This document shows positions 23,644-34,396 of a DNA stretch of 64,000 bases, piece after piece. A program made the position numbers and the translations under genes. The notes under the pieces are model-generated. The model had not been told where the DNA came from. It ran no database searches and saw nothing but the letters and a program-made list of their open reading frames with translations. Numbering within the stretch: the stretch's first letter is position 1; each line of letters opens with the position of its first letter. The DNA comes from Streptomyces shenzhenensis (lineage in GTDB: Bacteria; Actinomycetota; Actinomycetes; Streptomycetales; Streptomycetaceae), in contig NZ_JAJONF010000009.1 in assembly GCF_021462265.1 (NCBI RefSeq), positions 62,001 to 126,000 on the forward strand, written 5' to 3'.

Positions 23644-24644
23644 GCTCGCGGGTCGTCGTCGAGGCGCCGGGCGCCCACCGGATCGAGGAGCACATGCCCC
23701 GCGAGCCCGGTCCCGGCGAGGCCCTGGTCGCCGTGCACGCGGTCGGTATTTGCGGAAGCGACCGCGAGGTGTACCAGGGGAACCGGCCCGAGGGGTATGT
23801 GCGCTACCCGCTGACGCCCGGCCACGAGTGGTCGGGGACCGTGTCGAAGACGGGCCCCGGGGTGCCCGCCTCGCTCGTCGGCCGCAAGGTCGTCGGTGAG
23901 GGGTTCCGGAACTGCCAGGTCTGCGAGCGCTGCCACGCCGGCGAGACCACCCTGTGCACCGACGGCTACGAGGAGACCGGCTTCACCCAGCCGGGCGCCA
24001 TGGCCGCCACCCTCACCATCCCGGCCCGCCTGCTGCACGCCCTCCCGGACGACGCCGACCTGACGGCCGCGGCCCTGCTGGAGCCCGCCGCCTGCATCGC
24101 GGCCGCCGCCCTCAAGGGCAACGCCCAGCCGGGTGAGCGGGTCGCGGTGGTCGGCACCGGGACGCTGGGCATGTTCGCCGTGCAGTTCCTGCACGCGATC
24201 TCGCCGGGCGAGCTGCTGGTGGTGGGCACCCGGAACGACCGGGAGGCGCTGTCCCGGCGGTTCGGGGCGACCGACTTCCGCACCAGGGACCAGCACCTGC
24301 CCGACGACTTCGACGTCGTCATCGAGACCGCCGGGTCCGCGTCCGCCGCGCGCACCGCCGCCTCCCTGCTCAGGCGCGGCGGACGCCTGGTCCTGACCGG
24401 CATCCCGGCCGCCGGTGCCGAGGGCCTGGACCCGACCGACCTCGTCGTACGGCAACTGGAGGTGCACACCGTCTTCGGGGCGCCGCCGGACGCCTGGGCG
24501 CACACGGTGCGCGTCTTCGGGGCCGGCCTCCTCGACCCGTTGCCGCTGGTCACGCACGAGCTGCCGCTGACCGAATTCCCCCAGGCCATCGAGCTGGTGG
24601 GGGCCGGTGATCCGAAGGTGGGCAAGGTGCTGCTCCGTCCCTAG
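23640..24644 (+). CDS. Zinc-binding sugar/alcohol dehydrogenase (MDR family)
   Basis: A 334-residue medium-chain dehydrogenase. The catalytic zinc ligands are in GICGSDR and GHEWSG, and the structural zinc lobe is the four-cysteine CQVCERCHAGETTLC. The NAD-binding motif is VVGTGTLGMFAVQF. It probably oxidises a sugar or polyol to a ketone or lactone feeding the adjacent dehydratase. The GTG start overlaps the dehydratase stop by four bases (GTGA), so the two are translationally coupled. Confidence 0.85.
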   Translation: MSSRVVVEAPGAHRIEEHMPREPGPGEALVAVHAVGICGSDREVYQGNRPEGYVRYPLTPGHEWSGTVSKTGPGVPASLVGRKVVGEGFRNCQVCERCHAGETTLCTDGYEETGFTQPGAMAATLTIPARLLHALPDDADLTAAALLEPAACIAAAALKGNAQPGERVAVVGTGTLGMFAVQFLHAISPGELLVVGTRNDREALSRRFGATDFRTRDQHLPDDFDVVIETAGSASAARTAASLLRRGGRLVLTGIPAAGAEGLDPTDLVVRQLEVHTVFGAPPDAWAHTVRVFGAGLLDPLPLVTHELPLTEFPQAIELVGAGDPKVGKVLLRP

Positions 24645-24756
24645 CCGTACGCCGGTCGCGGCGTGCCCTGACTCGCCGTGGCCGGCGTACCACCAAGCCT
24701 TTTCTCTGCCCTGAGCCGCGAACCTTGTCCGAAATACCGAACACGAAGGACAGCTT

Positions 24757-25737
24757 GTGACGACCGACGCTTCCGTTACGGCGGCCCGCCGACCCGGTGA
24801 GCAGGCGCTCACCGCCCTCGGTCTGGGCGCGCCCGCCCTCGACCCCGCCGACGCCTCCGCCCACAGCTTCCCGGGCGGCGGCAAGTGGCGCACCGAGATC
24901 CCCTCCTGCGAGGGTCCCGAGGCGCTGGCCGTCGTCCTCAAGGAGTCCTCGCGGCTCGACGTACCGATCCACCGGATCAGCCAGGGCAGCGGTGTGTGGA
25001 TGCTCACCGACGCCGAGATCACCGAGATGGTCGAGGCGACGAACGAGAGGGACATCGAGCTCTGCCTGTTCACCGGCCCGCGCGGCACCTGGGACATCGG
25101 CGGCTCGGTGCGCTCCGACTCGCGAGGGGGCGGACTGCGCGCCCGCGGCCACGACGCCGTCGCCGGGTGCGTCGAGGACGCCGTCCGGGCGACCGAACTG
25201 GGCGTCAAGTGCCTGCTGGTCGCCGACGAGGGCGTGCTGTGGACGCTGCACCGGGCCCGGCAGGCCGGGATCATCCCGGCGGACACCACCCTGAAGGTGT
25301 CCGCGCTGGTCGGGCCGGTCAACCCCGCCTCGTACGCGGTCTTCGAGCGCCTCGGCGCCGACTCATTGAACGTGCCGAGCGACCTGACGCTCGATCACCT
25401 CACCGAGATCCGCCGGGTGTCCGCCGCCCCCATGGACATGTACATCGAGGCCCCCGACGACCTCGGCGGCTACGTCCGGATGTACGAGGTCGCCGAGCTG
25501 ATCCGGCGCGGCGCGCCGATCTACCTGAAGTTCGGGCTGTCCAAGGCGCCCGGCATCTACCCGTGGGGCACCCATCTGCGGGACGTGACCCTGGACACGG
25601 CGCGGGAGCGGGTGCGTCGGGGTCGGCTGGCCCTGGACCTGCTGGCCCGGCACGGGGCGGACGGGGACATGGCGCCGCTGGGGTCGCGTCTGCCGGGTTC
25701 TCTCAACCGATTCCCCGTCGAGAGTGCCGCCGAATGA
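24757..25737 (+). CDS. TIM-barrel protein resembling peptidase U32
   Basis: A 326-residue cytoplasmic protein with an alternating beta/alpha pattern: [62 protein letters not shown] and [12 protein letters not shown] read like successive barrel strands. Similar proteins in Streptomyces are usually annotated as U32 family peptidases, but no protease motif is obvious and a sugar-metabolic or aldolase-like role would suit the operon better. The start is a GTG with GAAGGA upstream. The 112-base gap from the dehydrogenase contains no clear promoter. Confidence 0.65.
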   Translation: MTTDASVTAARRPGEQALTALGLGAPALDPADASAHSFPGGGKWRTEIPSCEGPEALAVVLKESSRLDVPIHRISQGSGVWMLTDAEITEMVEATNERDIELCLFTGPRGTWDIGGSVRSDSRGGGLRARGHDAVAGCVEDAVRATELGVKCLLVADEGVLWTLHRARQAGIIPADTTLKVSALVGPVNPASYAVFERLGADSLNVPSDLTLDHLTEIRRVSAAPMDMYIEAPDDLGGYVRMYEVAELIRRGAPIYLKFGLSKAPGIYPWGTHLRDVTLDTARERVRRGRLALDLLARHGADGDMAPLGSRLPGSLNRFPVESAAE

Positions 25738-25740
25738 CCG

Positions 25741-25820
25741 ATGGGGACTGCGGGCCGTCGGTGGCTGGTCGCGCAGTTCCCCGCGCCCCTTGGGGCGTTG
25801 CCCCTCGGGGCGCTTCGAAC
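25741..25820. repeat. Interspersed GC-rich palindromic repeat, copy D
   Basis: The left block TGGCTGGTCGCGCAGTTCCC is fused to two consecutive hairpins of the GCCCCTTGGGGC and GCCCCTCGGGGC type. It sits between the U32-like and chvE genes, so it could lower read-through within the operon. Confidence 0.7.
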
Positions 25821-25870
25821 AGACCTTGCTTGACACATCTCAACGACGAGAAAGAACAGGGACGATCACC

Positions 25871-26980
25871 ATGCGCACTCGTAGAAGCGCCCTCACCCTC
25901 ATAGCCGGGGCCGCCTCCCTCGCTCTCACCCTGTCCGCGTGCGGCCAGAGCAGCGAGGGCGGCAGCAAGGAGAACAGCGGCAGCGCCAAGGGCGGCACCA
26001 TCGGCATCGCGATGCCGACCAAGTCCTCCGAGCGCTGGATCAACGACGGCAACAACCTCGTCAAGGACATCAAGGCCAAGGGCTACAAGACCAAGCTGGT
26101 CTTCGGCGAGGACAACCCGGACACCCAGGTCTCGCAGATCGAGAACCTGATCACCCAGGGCGTCAAGGGCCTGGTCATCGCGGCCATCGACAACAAGTCC
26201 CTGAACAACGTGCTCCAGGAGGCCGCGGACGCCAACATCCCGGTCATCGCCTACGACCGGCTGATCCTCGGCACCAAGAACGTCGACTACTACGCGTCCT
26301 TCGACAACGAGAAGGTCGGTGTCGAGCAGGGCACGTACATCGTGCACAAGCTGGGCCTGGACAGCGGCAAGAAGGGCCCGTTCAACATCGAGCTGTTCGC
26401 CGGCTCCAACGACGACAACAACACCAAGTACTTCTTCAGCGGCGCGATGAGCGTGCTCCAGCCGTACATCGACAAGAAGCAGCTGGTGGTCAGGTCCGGC
26501 CAGACCGCGCTGAACAAGGTCACCACGCTGCGCTGGGACGGCGCGACCGCGCAGGCGCGCATGGAGGACGTCCTCACCTCCTCCTACAAGTCCGCGAAGG
26601 TCGACGCGGTGCTCTCGCCCTACGACGGCATCTCGATCGGCATCATCGCCGCGCTGAAGTCGGACGGCTACGGCTCCTCCAGCCAGCCGCTGCCCGTCAT
26701 CACCGGCCAGGACGCCGAGCTGGCCTCGGTGAAGTCGATCATCGCGGGCGAGCAGACGCAGACCGTCTACAAGGACCTCCGCAAGCTCGCCGAGGTCGCC
26801 GCGACCATGGTCGACGACGCTCTGAACAAGAAGACCCCGCAGGTCAACGACACCAAGACGTACGACAACGGCGTCAAGGTCGTCCCCGCCTTCCTGCTGC
26901 AGCCGGTGAGCGTCGACAAGTCCAACTACGAGGACGTCCTGGTCAAGGGCGGCTACTACACCGACGCCCAGCTCAAGTAA
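25871..26980 (+). CDS. chvE: Multiple-monosaccharide ABC transporter substrate-binding lipoprotein (ChvE-like)
   Basis: A 369-residue sugar-binding lipoprotein. The signal ends in TLSAC (lipidated Cys24), followed by a short Ser/Gly/Lys linker. The mature start [20 protein letters not shown] is strikingly ChvE-like, as are VLVIAxID-type and PVIAYDRLI segments. ChvE proteins bind galactose, arabinose, glucose and related sugars; the exact range here is inferred. It sits outside the membrane and delivers sugar to the permease encoded two genes downstream. It is followed 42 bases later by the ATPase gene. Confidence 0.92.
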   Translation: MRTRRSALTLIAGAASLALTLSACGQSSEGGSKENSGSAKGGTIGIAMPTKSSERWINDGNNLVKDIKAKGYKTKLVFGEDNPDTQVSQIENLITQGVKGLVIAAIDNKSLNNVLQEAADANIPVIAYDRLILGTKNVDYYASFDNEKVGVEQGTYIVHKLGLDSGKKGPFNIELFAGSNDDNNTKYFFSGAMSVLQPYIDKKQLVVRSGQTALNKVTTLRWDGATAQARMEDVLTSSYKSAKVDAVLSPYDGISIGIIAALKSDGYGSSSQPLPVITGQDAELASVKSIIAGEQTQTVYKDLRKLAEVAATMVDDALNKKTPQVNDTKTYDNGVKVVPAFLLQPVSVDKSNYEDVLVKGGYYTDAQLK

Positions 26981-27022
26981 TCCGCCGGCCCTGATCGACA
27001 AGCACTGATTGGAAGGCAGACC

Positions 27023-28569
<1,547 letters not shown>

Positions 28570-28573
<4 letters not shown>

Positions 28574-29814
28574 GCACGGATGTCACCGCCAAGAGCCCGG
28601 CGCCCGCGCCGCCGGGCAAGAGCGGATCGGCCGCCGGCACCGGCCTTGTCCAGCTGGTGCTCGACGGGCTGCGCCGCAACATGCGCCAGTACGGCATGCT
28701 GATCGCGCTCGGTCTGATCGTCGCCCTGTTCGCGGTGTGGACCAACGGCGACCTGCTGCTGCCGCGCAACGTCTCCAACCTGGTGCTGCAGAACAGCTAC
28801 ATCCTGATCCTCGCCATCGGCATGATGATGGTGATCATCGCCGGGCACATCGACCTGTCGGTCGGCTCGCTGACCGCGTTCGTGGGCGCCTTCGCGGCCG
28901 TGCTGACGGTCAACCACGGGGTGGCCTGGCCCATCGCACTGGTGCTGTGCCTGCTGATGGGTGCCTTCGCGGGCGCCGCCCAGGGGCTGCTGATCGCCTA
29001 CTTCGGCATACCGTCGTTCATCGTCACCCTCGCCGGGATGCTGCTGTTCCGCGGTCTCACCGAGATCCTGCTGCAGGGCCAGACCATCGGCCCGTTCCCG
29101 AACGGGCTGCAGAACCTCGGCAACGGCTTCCTGCCCGAGGTGGGCCCGCACACCAACTACCACAACATCACGCTGCTGCTGGGCATCGTGCTGATCGCCG
29201 CCGTGGTCTGGCAGGAGTTCCGCGACCGGCGCCGCCAGCAGGAGTTCGCGCTGGACGTGCCGCCCACCCGGCTGTTCCTGCTCAAGCTGACCGCGCTGGT
29301 CGCCGCGATCCTCGTCCTCACCATGCTGCTCGCCAGCTACAAGGGCGCCCCGATCATCCTGATCGTCCTGGGCGCGCTGGTCGTCGGCTACGGCTACGTG
29401 ATGCGCAACGCGGTCTTCGGCCGGCACATCTACGCGATCGGCGGCAACCTGCCGGCGGCGAAGCTGTCCGGCGTCAAGGACAAGAAGGTCTCCTTCTACG
29501 TCTTCCTGAACATGGGCGTGCTCGCGGCCCTGGCCGGTCTGGTGGTAGCGGCCCGGCTGAACGCGGCCTCGCCGAAGGCGGGCGACGGCTTCGAACTGGA
29601 GGCGATCGCCTCCTCGTTCATCGGCGGCGCCTCCATGAGCGGCGGTGTCGGCACCATCCTCGGTGCCATCATCGGCGGTCTCGTCCTCGGCGTGCTGAAC
29701 AACGGCATGAACCTCCTCAGCGTCGGCACCGACTGGCAGCAGGTCATCAAGGGCCTCGCCCTCCTCGCGGCGGTCGGCTTCGACGTGTGGAACAAGCGCA
29801 AGTCCGGTTCGTAG
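28570..29814 (+). CDS. mmsB: Multiple-monosaccharide ABC transporter permease
   Basis: A 414-residue polytopic permease of the XylH/RbsC family. A Pro/Ala-rich cytoplasmic N-terminus is followed by about ten hydrophobic segments. The diagnostic [16 protein letters not shown] loop and [10 protein letters not shown] motif are present. It works with the mmsA ATPase and the ChvE-like binding protein to import hexoses or pentoses. Its start overlaps the ATPase stop (ATGA). Confidence 0.94.
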
Positions 29815-29821
29815 TCAGTCA

Positions 29822-29845
29822 GGGCCCCGCCGGAAGGCGGGGCCC
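29822..29845 (+). terminator. Hairpin between the permease and mutarotase genes
   Basis: GGGCCCCGCC (29822-29831) and GGCGGGGCCC (29836-29845) form a perfect 10-base stem with a 4-base loop directly after the permease stop. It probably ends most transcription of the transporter or stabilises its 3' end, leaving the mutarotase gene at a lower level. Confidence 0.65.
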
Positions 29846-29867
29846 CTCCTATATGCAGGAGCCGCAC

Positions 29868-31022
29868 ATGGAACTGAACAGACGCACAGTCATCGCGGGG
29901 GCCGCGGCCGCGGGTATCGCCGCCACCGCACTCGGCAGCGGTACGGCCGAGGCCGCCTCGGGGGGCAGGAAGCCGGTGAGGGAGTCCTTCGGGAAGCTCG
30001 CCGACGGCACGAAGATCTACCGCTGGTCGCTGGAGAACGGCGGCACCCGGCTCAAGGTCCTCAACTGGGGCGGTGTCGTCCAGACCCTGGAGCTCCCGGA
30101 CCGGCGCGGCCACTACGCCAACGTGGTCAACGGCTTCGACAACATCGACGACTACGTGGCCAAGTCCCCGTACTTCGGCGCCCTCATCGGCCGCTACGGC
30201 AACCGCATCGGCAAGGGGCAGTTCACCCTCGACGGCAAGACCTACCAGCTCTCCGTCAACGACGGCGTGAACAGCCTGCACGGCGGCAGCCAGGGCTTCG
30301 ACAAGCACGTGTGGGACGTCGAACCGTTCGTGAAGGGCTCGGACGTCGGTCTCGTCCTGCACTACACGAGCATCGACGGCGAGATGGGCTACCCGGGCAC
30401 GCTCAAGGCGAAGGTGACGTACACGCTGACCCGGCGCGGCGAGTGGATCATCGACTACCACGCCACCACCGACAAGGCCACGGTCGTCAACCTCACCAGC
30501 CATGTCTACTGGAACCTCGCCGGCGAGGGCAGCGGGACCGTCGAGGACCACGAGCTGACCATCGCGGCGGGCCGGTACACGCCGACGGACTCCGGCCTGA
30601 TCCCCACCGGTGAGCTGGCCACCGTCCGCGGCACCCCGTTCGACTTCCGGGAGACGAAGACCATCGGACGGGACATCCGGGCCGGGCACGCGCAGCAGGT
30701 GCAGGCCAAGGGCTTCGACCACAACTGGGTCCTGGACAAGGGCATCACCGCGAAGCCCGAGCACATCGCCACGCTGCGCGACCCGCGCTCCGGCCGCACG
30801 CTGAAGATCGCCACCGACCAGCCGGGGCTCCAGTTCTACTCCGGCAACTTCCTCGACGGAACGCTGACGGGCACCGGCGGCCGGACCTACCGGCAGGGCG
30901 ACGCGCTGTGCCTGGAGACACAGCACTTCCCGGACTCGCCGAACCACGCGAACTTCCCGTCGACGGTGCTGCGGCCGGGGCAGGTCTACCGGACCCGGAC
31001 GGTTCATTCGTTCGGCGCCTGA
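29868..31022 (+). CDS. Exported aldose 1-epimerase (galactose mutarotase)
   Basis: A 384-residue mutarotase with a Tat-type signal: LNRRTVIAGAAAAGIAATAL with the twin arginine at residues 5-6 and a probable AEA-A cleavage near residue 30. The catalytic domain shows NSLHGG, NLTSHVYWNLAG, GFDHNW and ETQHFPDSPN. Export outside the membrane would convert sugar anomers before capture by the ChvE-like binding protein encoded upstream. An AGGAG lies eight bases before the ATG. It is the last gene of the sugar operon. Confidence 0.9.
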   Translation: MELNRRTVIAGAAAAGIAATALGSGTAEAASGGRKPVRESFGKLADGTKIYRWSLENGGTRLKVLNWGGVVQTLELPDRRGHYANVVNGFDNIDDYVAKSPYFGALIGRYGNRIGKGQFTLDGKTYQLSVNDGVNSLHGGSQGFDKHVWDVEPFVKGSDVGLVLHYTSIDGEMGYPGTLKAKVTYTLTRRGEWIIDYHATTDKATVVNLTSHVYWNLAGEGSGTVEDHELTIAAGRYTPTDSGLIPTGELATVRGTPFDFRETKTIGRDIRAGHAQQVQAKGFDHNWVLDKGITAKPEHIATLRDPRSGRTLKIATDQPGLQFYSGNFLDGTLTGTGGRTYRQGDALCLETQHFPDSPNHANFPSTVLRPGQVYRTRTVHSFGA

Positions 31023-31027
31023 GGCGC

Positions 31028-31066
31028 GTGGGCGCGGCCGGTAAGGGGCTGGTCGCGCCCACGCCT
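31028..31066. repeat. Interspersed GC-rich palindromic repeat, copy E (partial)
   Basis: Only the AGGGGCTGGTCGCGCCCACG left block remains, preceded by GTGGGCGCGGCC, with which it can pair to form a short hairpin. It lies six bases after the mutarotase stop codon. Confidence 0.5.
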
Positions 31067-31134
31067 GGGACGAAACACGAACTCACACTTTTTCCACACT
31101 GACTGAACAACGCCGCAGGCGTATCCGTACCCAA

Positions 31135-31200
31135 GGGCGGCCCGTGCTCCCCCGCGCGGGCCGCCCAAGACGACGGGCCCGGACGTCCCCACCGGGCCCG
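31135..31200 (+). promoter_or_regulatory. Tandem hairpins upstream of the aminotransferase gene
   Basis: GGGCGGCCCG (31135-31144) pairs with CGGGCCGCCC (31157-31166), and CGGGCCCG (31174-31181) pairs with CGGGCCCG (31193-31200). The second stem ends eight bases before a GGAGG ribosome binding site (31208-31212). They are either terminators for the mutarotase gene or a structured leader of the aminotransferase gene. No clear promoter is visible between 31067 and 31134. Confidence 0.5.
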
Positions 31201-31217
31201 CCTCATACGGAGGTTAA

Positions 31218-32897
31218 ATGGCCGGCAACGTCACCTCGTTGTTCCGTAGCGGCGAACACAGCCCGTCGATGGCGGCGCTGACCCGCGAGGGGGGCGACGG
31301 TACCGGCCCGGTCGACTTCTGCGTTCCCTGCAACCCCTACTTCCCCACCCCGGCCATGATGGAAACGATGGCCGCCCGGCTGAAGGACATCATCACCTTC
31401 TACCCGAGCAGCGCCGACACCATCACCGCCGAGCTGTGCCAGCTCTTCCAGCTCCCCCCGCAGGCCGTCGCCATGGGCAACGGCTCCACCGAGCTGATCA
31501 CCTGGATCGACCACCTGCTGGTCCGCGAGTCCCTCGCCGTCCCCGTCCCCACCTTCGGCCGCTGGACCGACCAGCCGATGGAGACCGGCAAGCGCGTCGA
31601 CATGTTCCCGCTCCAGGAGTCGAGCGGCTTCGCCCTGGACCTCGCGCAGTACGCCGAGTTCATCCGCAAGCGGGGCACCAGGGCCGCCGTCATCTGCAAC
31701 CCCAACAACCCCGACGGCGGCTTCCTGCACAAGCAGGCGCTGGTGCAGTTCATGGACGCCATGGCCGACCTGGACCTGATCGTCGTCGACGAGTCGTTCC
31801 TGGAGTTCGCCGACGCCGAGGCCGAGCCCAGCGTCGTCCAGGAGGCCATGCTGCGGCCGAACGTCATCGTGCTGCGCAGCCTCGGCAAGAACTTCGGCCT
31901 GCACGGCATCCGCTTCGGCTACATGGTCGCCAACCCCGCCCTGGCCGGCAAGGTCCGCTCGATGCTGCCGAAGTGGAACCTCAACGCGTTCGCCGAGTAC
32001 GTCGTCTTCATGCTCAAGGAGCACGGCGCCGAGTACGCGCAGAGCCTGTTGCAGGTGCGCAAGGACCGCCTGGAGATGGCCAGCCAGCTCGCCACCCTCC
32101 CCGGTCTGACGGTCTACCCCTCGCAGGGCAACTTCCTCTTCGTGCGCCTTCCCGTCGGCGCCGAGGGCACCGTGGTGCGGGACCGGATGCTCACCGAGCA
32201 CCGGATCCTGGTCCGCGAGTGCGGCAACAAGATCGGGTCTTCCAGCCGCTTCCTGAGGCTCGTGGTGCGCCCCGAGGTGGACGTGCGTCGCCTGGTGTCC
32301 GCCATGGAGCAGGTGCTCTACGGGTCCAGGAGGGGAGCCGCCGTGCCTGAGCTGAGCACCGGGACCAGCTACAGCTCGGGCACGGCGGCGGTTGACCGGC
32401 TGGTGAGCGAGACCAACGGGGCGGGCCTGCAGCTCGCACAGGCCGTCGGCGCGGGGCCCGTTCCGGGGCTCGCCGCCGCTCCCGCCGCCGGTGTCGGCAT
32501 GCCGCTCCCCGTCGCCGCGCAGCAGGGCGGCGCCGGGATGCCGATGCCGGCGGCAGCCATGCAGATGCAGCAGATGCAGCAGCCTCAGCAGCCTCAGCAG
32601 CCTCAGCAGCAGCCGATGATGATGGCGCCGGTGCCTCCGATGGTGCCGGTGCCCGCGCGGGCCCCGGCTCCGGCCCCGATGCCCATGCAGATGCCGGCCC
32701 CTGTCCCGGCGCCGGCTCCCGCGCCGGTCGGGCCCACGCCGCCCGGGGTGCCGGCGCGGGGTGGTCTGACGGCCGCGCAGGTACGGGGCATGACGGCGCC
32801 GGCGCCCCCGGCCCCGAACCTGGCTCCGGCACCGGCCACCGGGTGGCCGAACGCGCAGAGCTGGCCGAACGCGGCGGGGATGGGACAGGCCGGGTAG
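31218..32897 (+). CDS. Aminotransferase class I/II with a long Pro/Ala/Met/Gln-rich C-terminal tail
   Basis: A 559-residue protein. Residues 1-370 form a fold-type I PLP enzyme similar to histidinol-phosphate aminotransferases: NPNNPDGG (161-168), DESF (191-194) and the PLP lysine Lys224 in SLGKNFGLHG. Residues 372-559 are low complexity: Met/Pro/Ala-rich stretches, an MQMQQMQQPQQPQQPQQQP run (encoded by imperfect repeats near 32560-32610), and PAPAPMPMQMPAP. Such a tail is not part of the enzyme family. A homologue at the same place in other Streptomyces is annotated as a HisC-like aminotransferase; its substrate is unknown, and this is not the his operon. A GGAGG lies five bases before the ATG. 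Confidence 0.82.
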   Translation: MAGNVTSLFRSGEHSPSMAALTREGGDGTGPVDFCVPCNPYFPTPAMMETMAARLKDIITFYPSSADTITAELCQLFQLPPQAVAMGNGSTELITWIDHLLVRESLAVPVPTFGRWTDQPMETGKRVDMFPLQESSGFALDLAQYAEFIRKRGTRAAVICNPNNPDGGFLHKQALVQFMDAMADLDLIVVDESFLEFADAEAEPSVVQEAMLRPNVIVLRSLGKNFGLHGIRFGYMVANPALAGKVRSMLPKWNLNAFAEYVVFMLKEHGAEYAQSLLQVRKDRLEMASQLATLPGLTVYPSQGNFLFVRLPVGAEGTVVRDRMLTEHRILVRECGNKIGSSSRFLRLVVRPEVDVRRLVSAMEQVLYGSRRGAAVPELSTGTSYSSGTAAVDRLVSETNGAGLQLAQAVGAGPVPGLAAAPAAGVGMPLPVAAQQGGAGMPMPAAAMQMQQMQQPQQPQQPQQQPMMMAPVPPMVPVPARAPAPAPMPMQMPAPVPAPAPAPVGPTPPGVPARGGLTAAQVRGMTAPAPPAPNLAPAPATGWPNAQSWPNAAGMGQAG

Positions 32898-33056
32898 GCG
32901 CCTCGCCGTAGGGGTGCGGTGCGTGGCCGGGTGCGGTGCCGTCGTGGCCGGCGCCTCGCCGTAGGGGTGCGGTGCGTGGCCGGGTGCGGTGCCGTCGTGG
33001 CCGGCGCCTCGCCGTAGGGGTGCGGTGCGTGGCCGGGTGCGGTGCCGTCGTGGCTT
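32898..33056. repeat. Three tandem 53-base repeats
   Basis: Three nearly exact copies of a 53-base unit (each starting GCGCCTCGCCGTAGGGGTGC) run from 32898 to about 33053, beginning directly after the aminotransferase stop codon. The third copy diverges in its last bases where copy F of the dispersed repeat begins. No open reading frame of interest is formed. Confidence 0.9.
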
Positions 33057-33200
33057 GTCGCGCAGTTCCCCGCGCCCCTGACGGGGCGCTTGAGCCGGGC
33101 GGGGTGACGAGGGACCGTCGCTGGTCGCGCCCGCGCGGCGGTAGCCGCCTATTCGACACAGCCCCGCGCCCCTTTCGGGGCGCTTGAGCCGGGCGGGGTT
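33053..33200. repeat. Interspersed GC-rich palindromic repeat, copy F (duplicated)
   Basis: It contains a reversed TTGTCGCGCAGTTCCC half and a full forward half with TGGTCGCGCCCGCGCGGCGG. The hairpin-plus-flank segment ending GGGGCGCTTGAGCCGGGCGG occurs twice, about 110 bases apart. It lies between the convergent aminotransferase and aldo-keto reductase genes. Confidence 0.75.
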
Positions 33201-33213
33201 ACGAGGCACGGTG

Positions 33214-34278
33214 TCAGCGGCGGGTTTCGATCTTCAGGTTTCCCGCGGTCACGTTGCGGATGTGATCGCTGGCGAGCATGTCGTGCGGAAAGCCGAGTCC
33301 GATCGCGCCGGCCTCGTCGAGGCGGGCCAGTTGGGAGTCGGTGAAGTCGACCTCCAGGGCGCCCAGATTGTCCTCCAGCTGCGCGGGGGTGCGGGCGCCG
33401 ATGATCGGTGCCGTCACGCCCGGTTTCCGCAGGGTCCAGGCCAGCGCGACCTGGGCGGGGGTGCGGCCCAGCTCCGTGGCGACATCCTTCACGGCGTCGG
33501 CGATGGAGAGGTTACGTTCGGTGAGCGTACCCAAGGCGAGGTTGAAGCTCCTGCGGGTGCCGTCATCGCGCGCGACGTGCGTCGCGGTCAGGTCGTCGCG
33601 GCTGTACTTGCCGGTGAGCACCCCACCGGCCAGGGGGGAATACGGAACTACGCCCAGTCCCATCTCCTGTGCCATGGGAATCAGGTCACGTTCCCCGGTG
33701 CGCTCGATCAGGTTGTATTCGATCTGCAGCGCGATCAGCGGCGACCAGCCGCGCAGGTCGGCGATCGTCTGCATGCGCGACACCTGCCAGGCCGGCGCAT
33801 TGCAGATCGCCACGTACAGGATCTTGCCCTGCCGGACCAGATCATCCATGCCGCGCAGAATCTCCTCGACCGGTGTCGTGAAGTCCCACACGTGCAGGTA
33901 GAGCAGATCGAGGTAGTCCGTATCGAGCTGTCGCAGACTCGCCTCCACCGAGGCGAACAGGCTCTTGCGGTGACCGCCCGCGGAATTCGGGTCGCCGGGC
34001 CGGCGCAGCGTCGTGTATTTCGTCGCCAGCACCAGGGTGTCACGCCGGTCGCGGGCGAATTCGCCCAGCAGGCGCTCAGAGCTGCCGTCGGTGTAGGTGT
34101 TGGCGGTGTCGACGAAGTTGCCGCCTCGCTCCACGTAGAGGTCGAACAGCTTGCGTGCCTCGTCCTGCTCGGCGCCCCATCCCCAGTCGGTGCCGAAGGT
34201 CGCCGCGCCCAGCGCCAGCGGTGAGACCCTCAGCCCGGAGCGGCCCAGCAGCCGGTAGGTGTCGAGGGTGAGCGGCAT
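33214..34278 (-). CDS. Aldo-keto reductase
   Basis: A 354-residue AKR-superfamily oxidoreductase. The catalytic tetrad is complete: Asp57 and Tyr62 in DTANTYTDG, Lys87 in LATKYTT and His129 in LYLHVWD. The IIGARTPAQLEDNL segment near the C-terminus binds NADPH. It probably reduces aldehydes or ketones in the cytoplasm. AGGAGG lies five bases before the ATG at 34278. It is divergent from an XRE-type regulator, with three GGGAAC-containing sites between the two genes. Confidence 0.92.
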   Translation of the reverse strand: MPLTLDTYRLLGRSGLRVSPLALGAATFGTDWGWGAEQDEARKLFDLYVERGGNFVDTANTYTDGSSERLLGEFARDRRDTLVLATKYTTLRRPGDPNSAGGHRKSLFASVEASLRQLDTDYLDLLYLHVWDFTTPVEEILRGMDDLVRQGKILYVAICNAPAWQVSRMQTIADLRGWSPLIALQIEYNLIERTGERDLIPMAQEMGLGVVPYSPLAGGVLTGKYSRDDLTATHVARDDGTRRSFNLALGTLTERNLSIADAVKDVATELGRTPAQVALAWTLRKPGVTAPIIGARTPAQLEDNLGALEVDFTDSQLARLDEAGAIGLGFPHDMLASDHIRNVTAGNLKIETRR

Positions 34279-34302
34279 CGTGTCCTCCTGTGCTCGTGAT
34301 CG

Positions 34303-34392
34303 GTTGCCGGGAACAAGACTGTGACCGCCGCGCGCCCCGGGTAAGGGAAAGAGGTTCCTGGGAACGCCACTCCCACCCTGGCTGTTGGGAAC
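34303..34392. promoter_or_regulatory. Three GGGAAC-type operators between the reductase and XRE genes
   Basis: GTTGCCGGGAAC (34303-34314), the perfect dyad GTTCCTGGGAAC (34354-34365) and GTTGGGAAC (34384-34392) share the GTT...GGGAAC frame. The last ends four bases before the XRE start codon. They are probably bound by the XRE regulator to control both divergent genes. Confidence 0.5.
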
Positions 34393-34396
34393 GGAC

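Noticed and set aside
32898..33056. Possible CRISPR array
   Set aside because: The three 53-base units are adjacent with no spacers between them, and no cas genes are present.
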